A stretch of 35,455 nt of DNA from Desulfovibrionales bacterium (GTDB taxonomy: Bacteria; Desulfobacterota; Desulfovibrionia; Desulfovibrionales; Desulfomicrobiaceae). The notes beneath the pieces are model-generated. The model ran no database searches. It was given only the letters and a program-made list of their open reading frames with translations, and was not told the origin of the DNA. The stretch lies in the NCBI GenBank assembly GCA_012729655.1, contig JAAYCS010000205.1, positions 1 to 35,455 on the forward strand, read 5' to 3'. The translations under genes and the position numbers were made by a program. This document shows positions 34,328 to 35,455 of this stretch, one piece after another; within the stretch, counting starts at the first letter, position 1; each line of letters begins with the position of its first letter.

Positions 34328-35455
<1,128 letters not shown>

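Overview
The window is about 35.5 kb of GC-rich (roughly 60-65% by eye), densely packed chromosome. Gene content and architectures suggest an anaerobic, sulfate-reducer-type Deltaproteobacterium, probably order Desulfovibrionales (Desulfomicrobium- or Desulfovibrio-like). The evidence is a CobA-HemD fusion, a roughly 1,200-residue FAD/Fe-S lactate dehydrogenase-type fusion, HypF, a type III glutamine synthetase, a rhodanese-diiron fusion and an rpoD/trk neighbourhood. The lineage is an inference from families, not from a database match. Almost all of the window is core or housekeeping DNA: I see no phage, insertion sequence, CRISPR array or genomic-island boundary. The less ordinary material is a few small or composite genes and several leader-RNA structures.

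Left part (1-5.3 kb, minus strand): a tRNA-Val(UAC), cut by the window edge, has its own promoter. Next is an apparent operon of an AI-2E-family exporter, a PfkB sugar/nucleoside kinase and a small PGPGW-type membrane protein. A type III glutamine synthetase follows, with a clear sigma-54 (-24/-12) promoter and its own terminator. About 580 bp without a convincing gene separates it from the divergent 6-phosphogluconate dehydrogenase.

Middle part (5.7-21.2 kb, mostly plus strand): gnd is followed by two tandem, related single-domain PilZ proteins and, on the opposite strand, a small monohaem cytochrome c. Then come a rhodanese/ferritin-like diiron fusion translationally coupled to a DUF362 protein, and hypF followed by sppA. 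Next is a chain overlapping by ATGA: a D-lactate dehydrogenase-type fusion, ruvX and mltG, ending at an intrinsic terminator. An acyl-CoA thioesterase and a YhhQ-type queuosine-precursor transporter close the block.

Right part (21.4-35.5 kb, mostly minus strand): there is a stand-alone small cysteine-containing protein of unknown function with strong expression signals. AMMECR1 and a periplasmic cyclophilin form a pair. valS, cobA-hemD and purN form a run interrupted by a REP-like inverted repeat pair. A biotin-protein-ligase-N-like amidotransferase protein is on the plus strand. A tightly packed run, rpoD (5'-truncated by the window edge), a thermonuclease-like secreted protein, trkA, trkH, a 63-residue protein and an HD-domain phosphohydrolase, couples the housekeeping sigma factor to a potassium uptake system.

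The points most worth a second look are the AMMECR1 leader (terminator plus two mutually exclusive hairpins at the ribosome binding site), the small orphan protein at 21.4-21.8 kb, the rhodanese-diiron/DUF362 pair, the amidotransferase protein with an unassigned C-terminal half, and terminator-like or sequestering hairpins in the leaders of valS and of the second PilZ gene.
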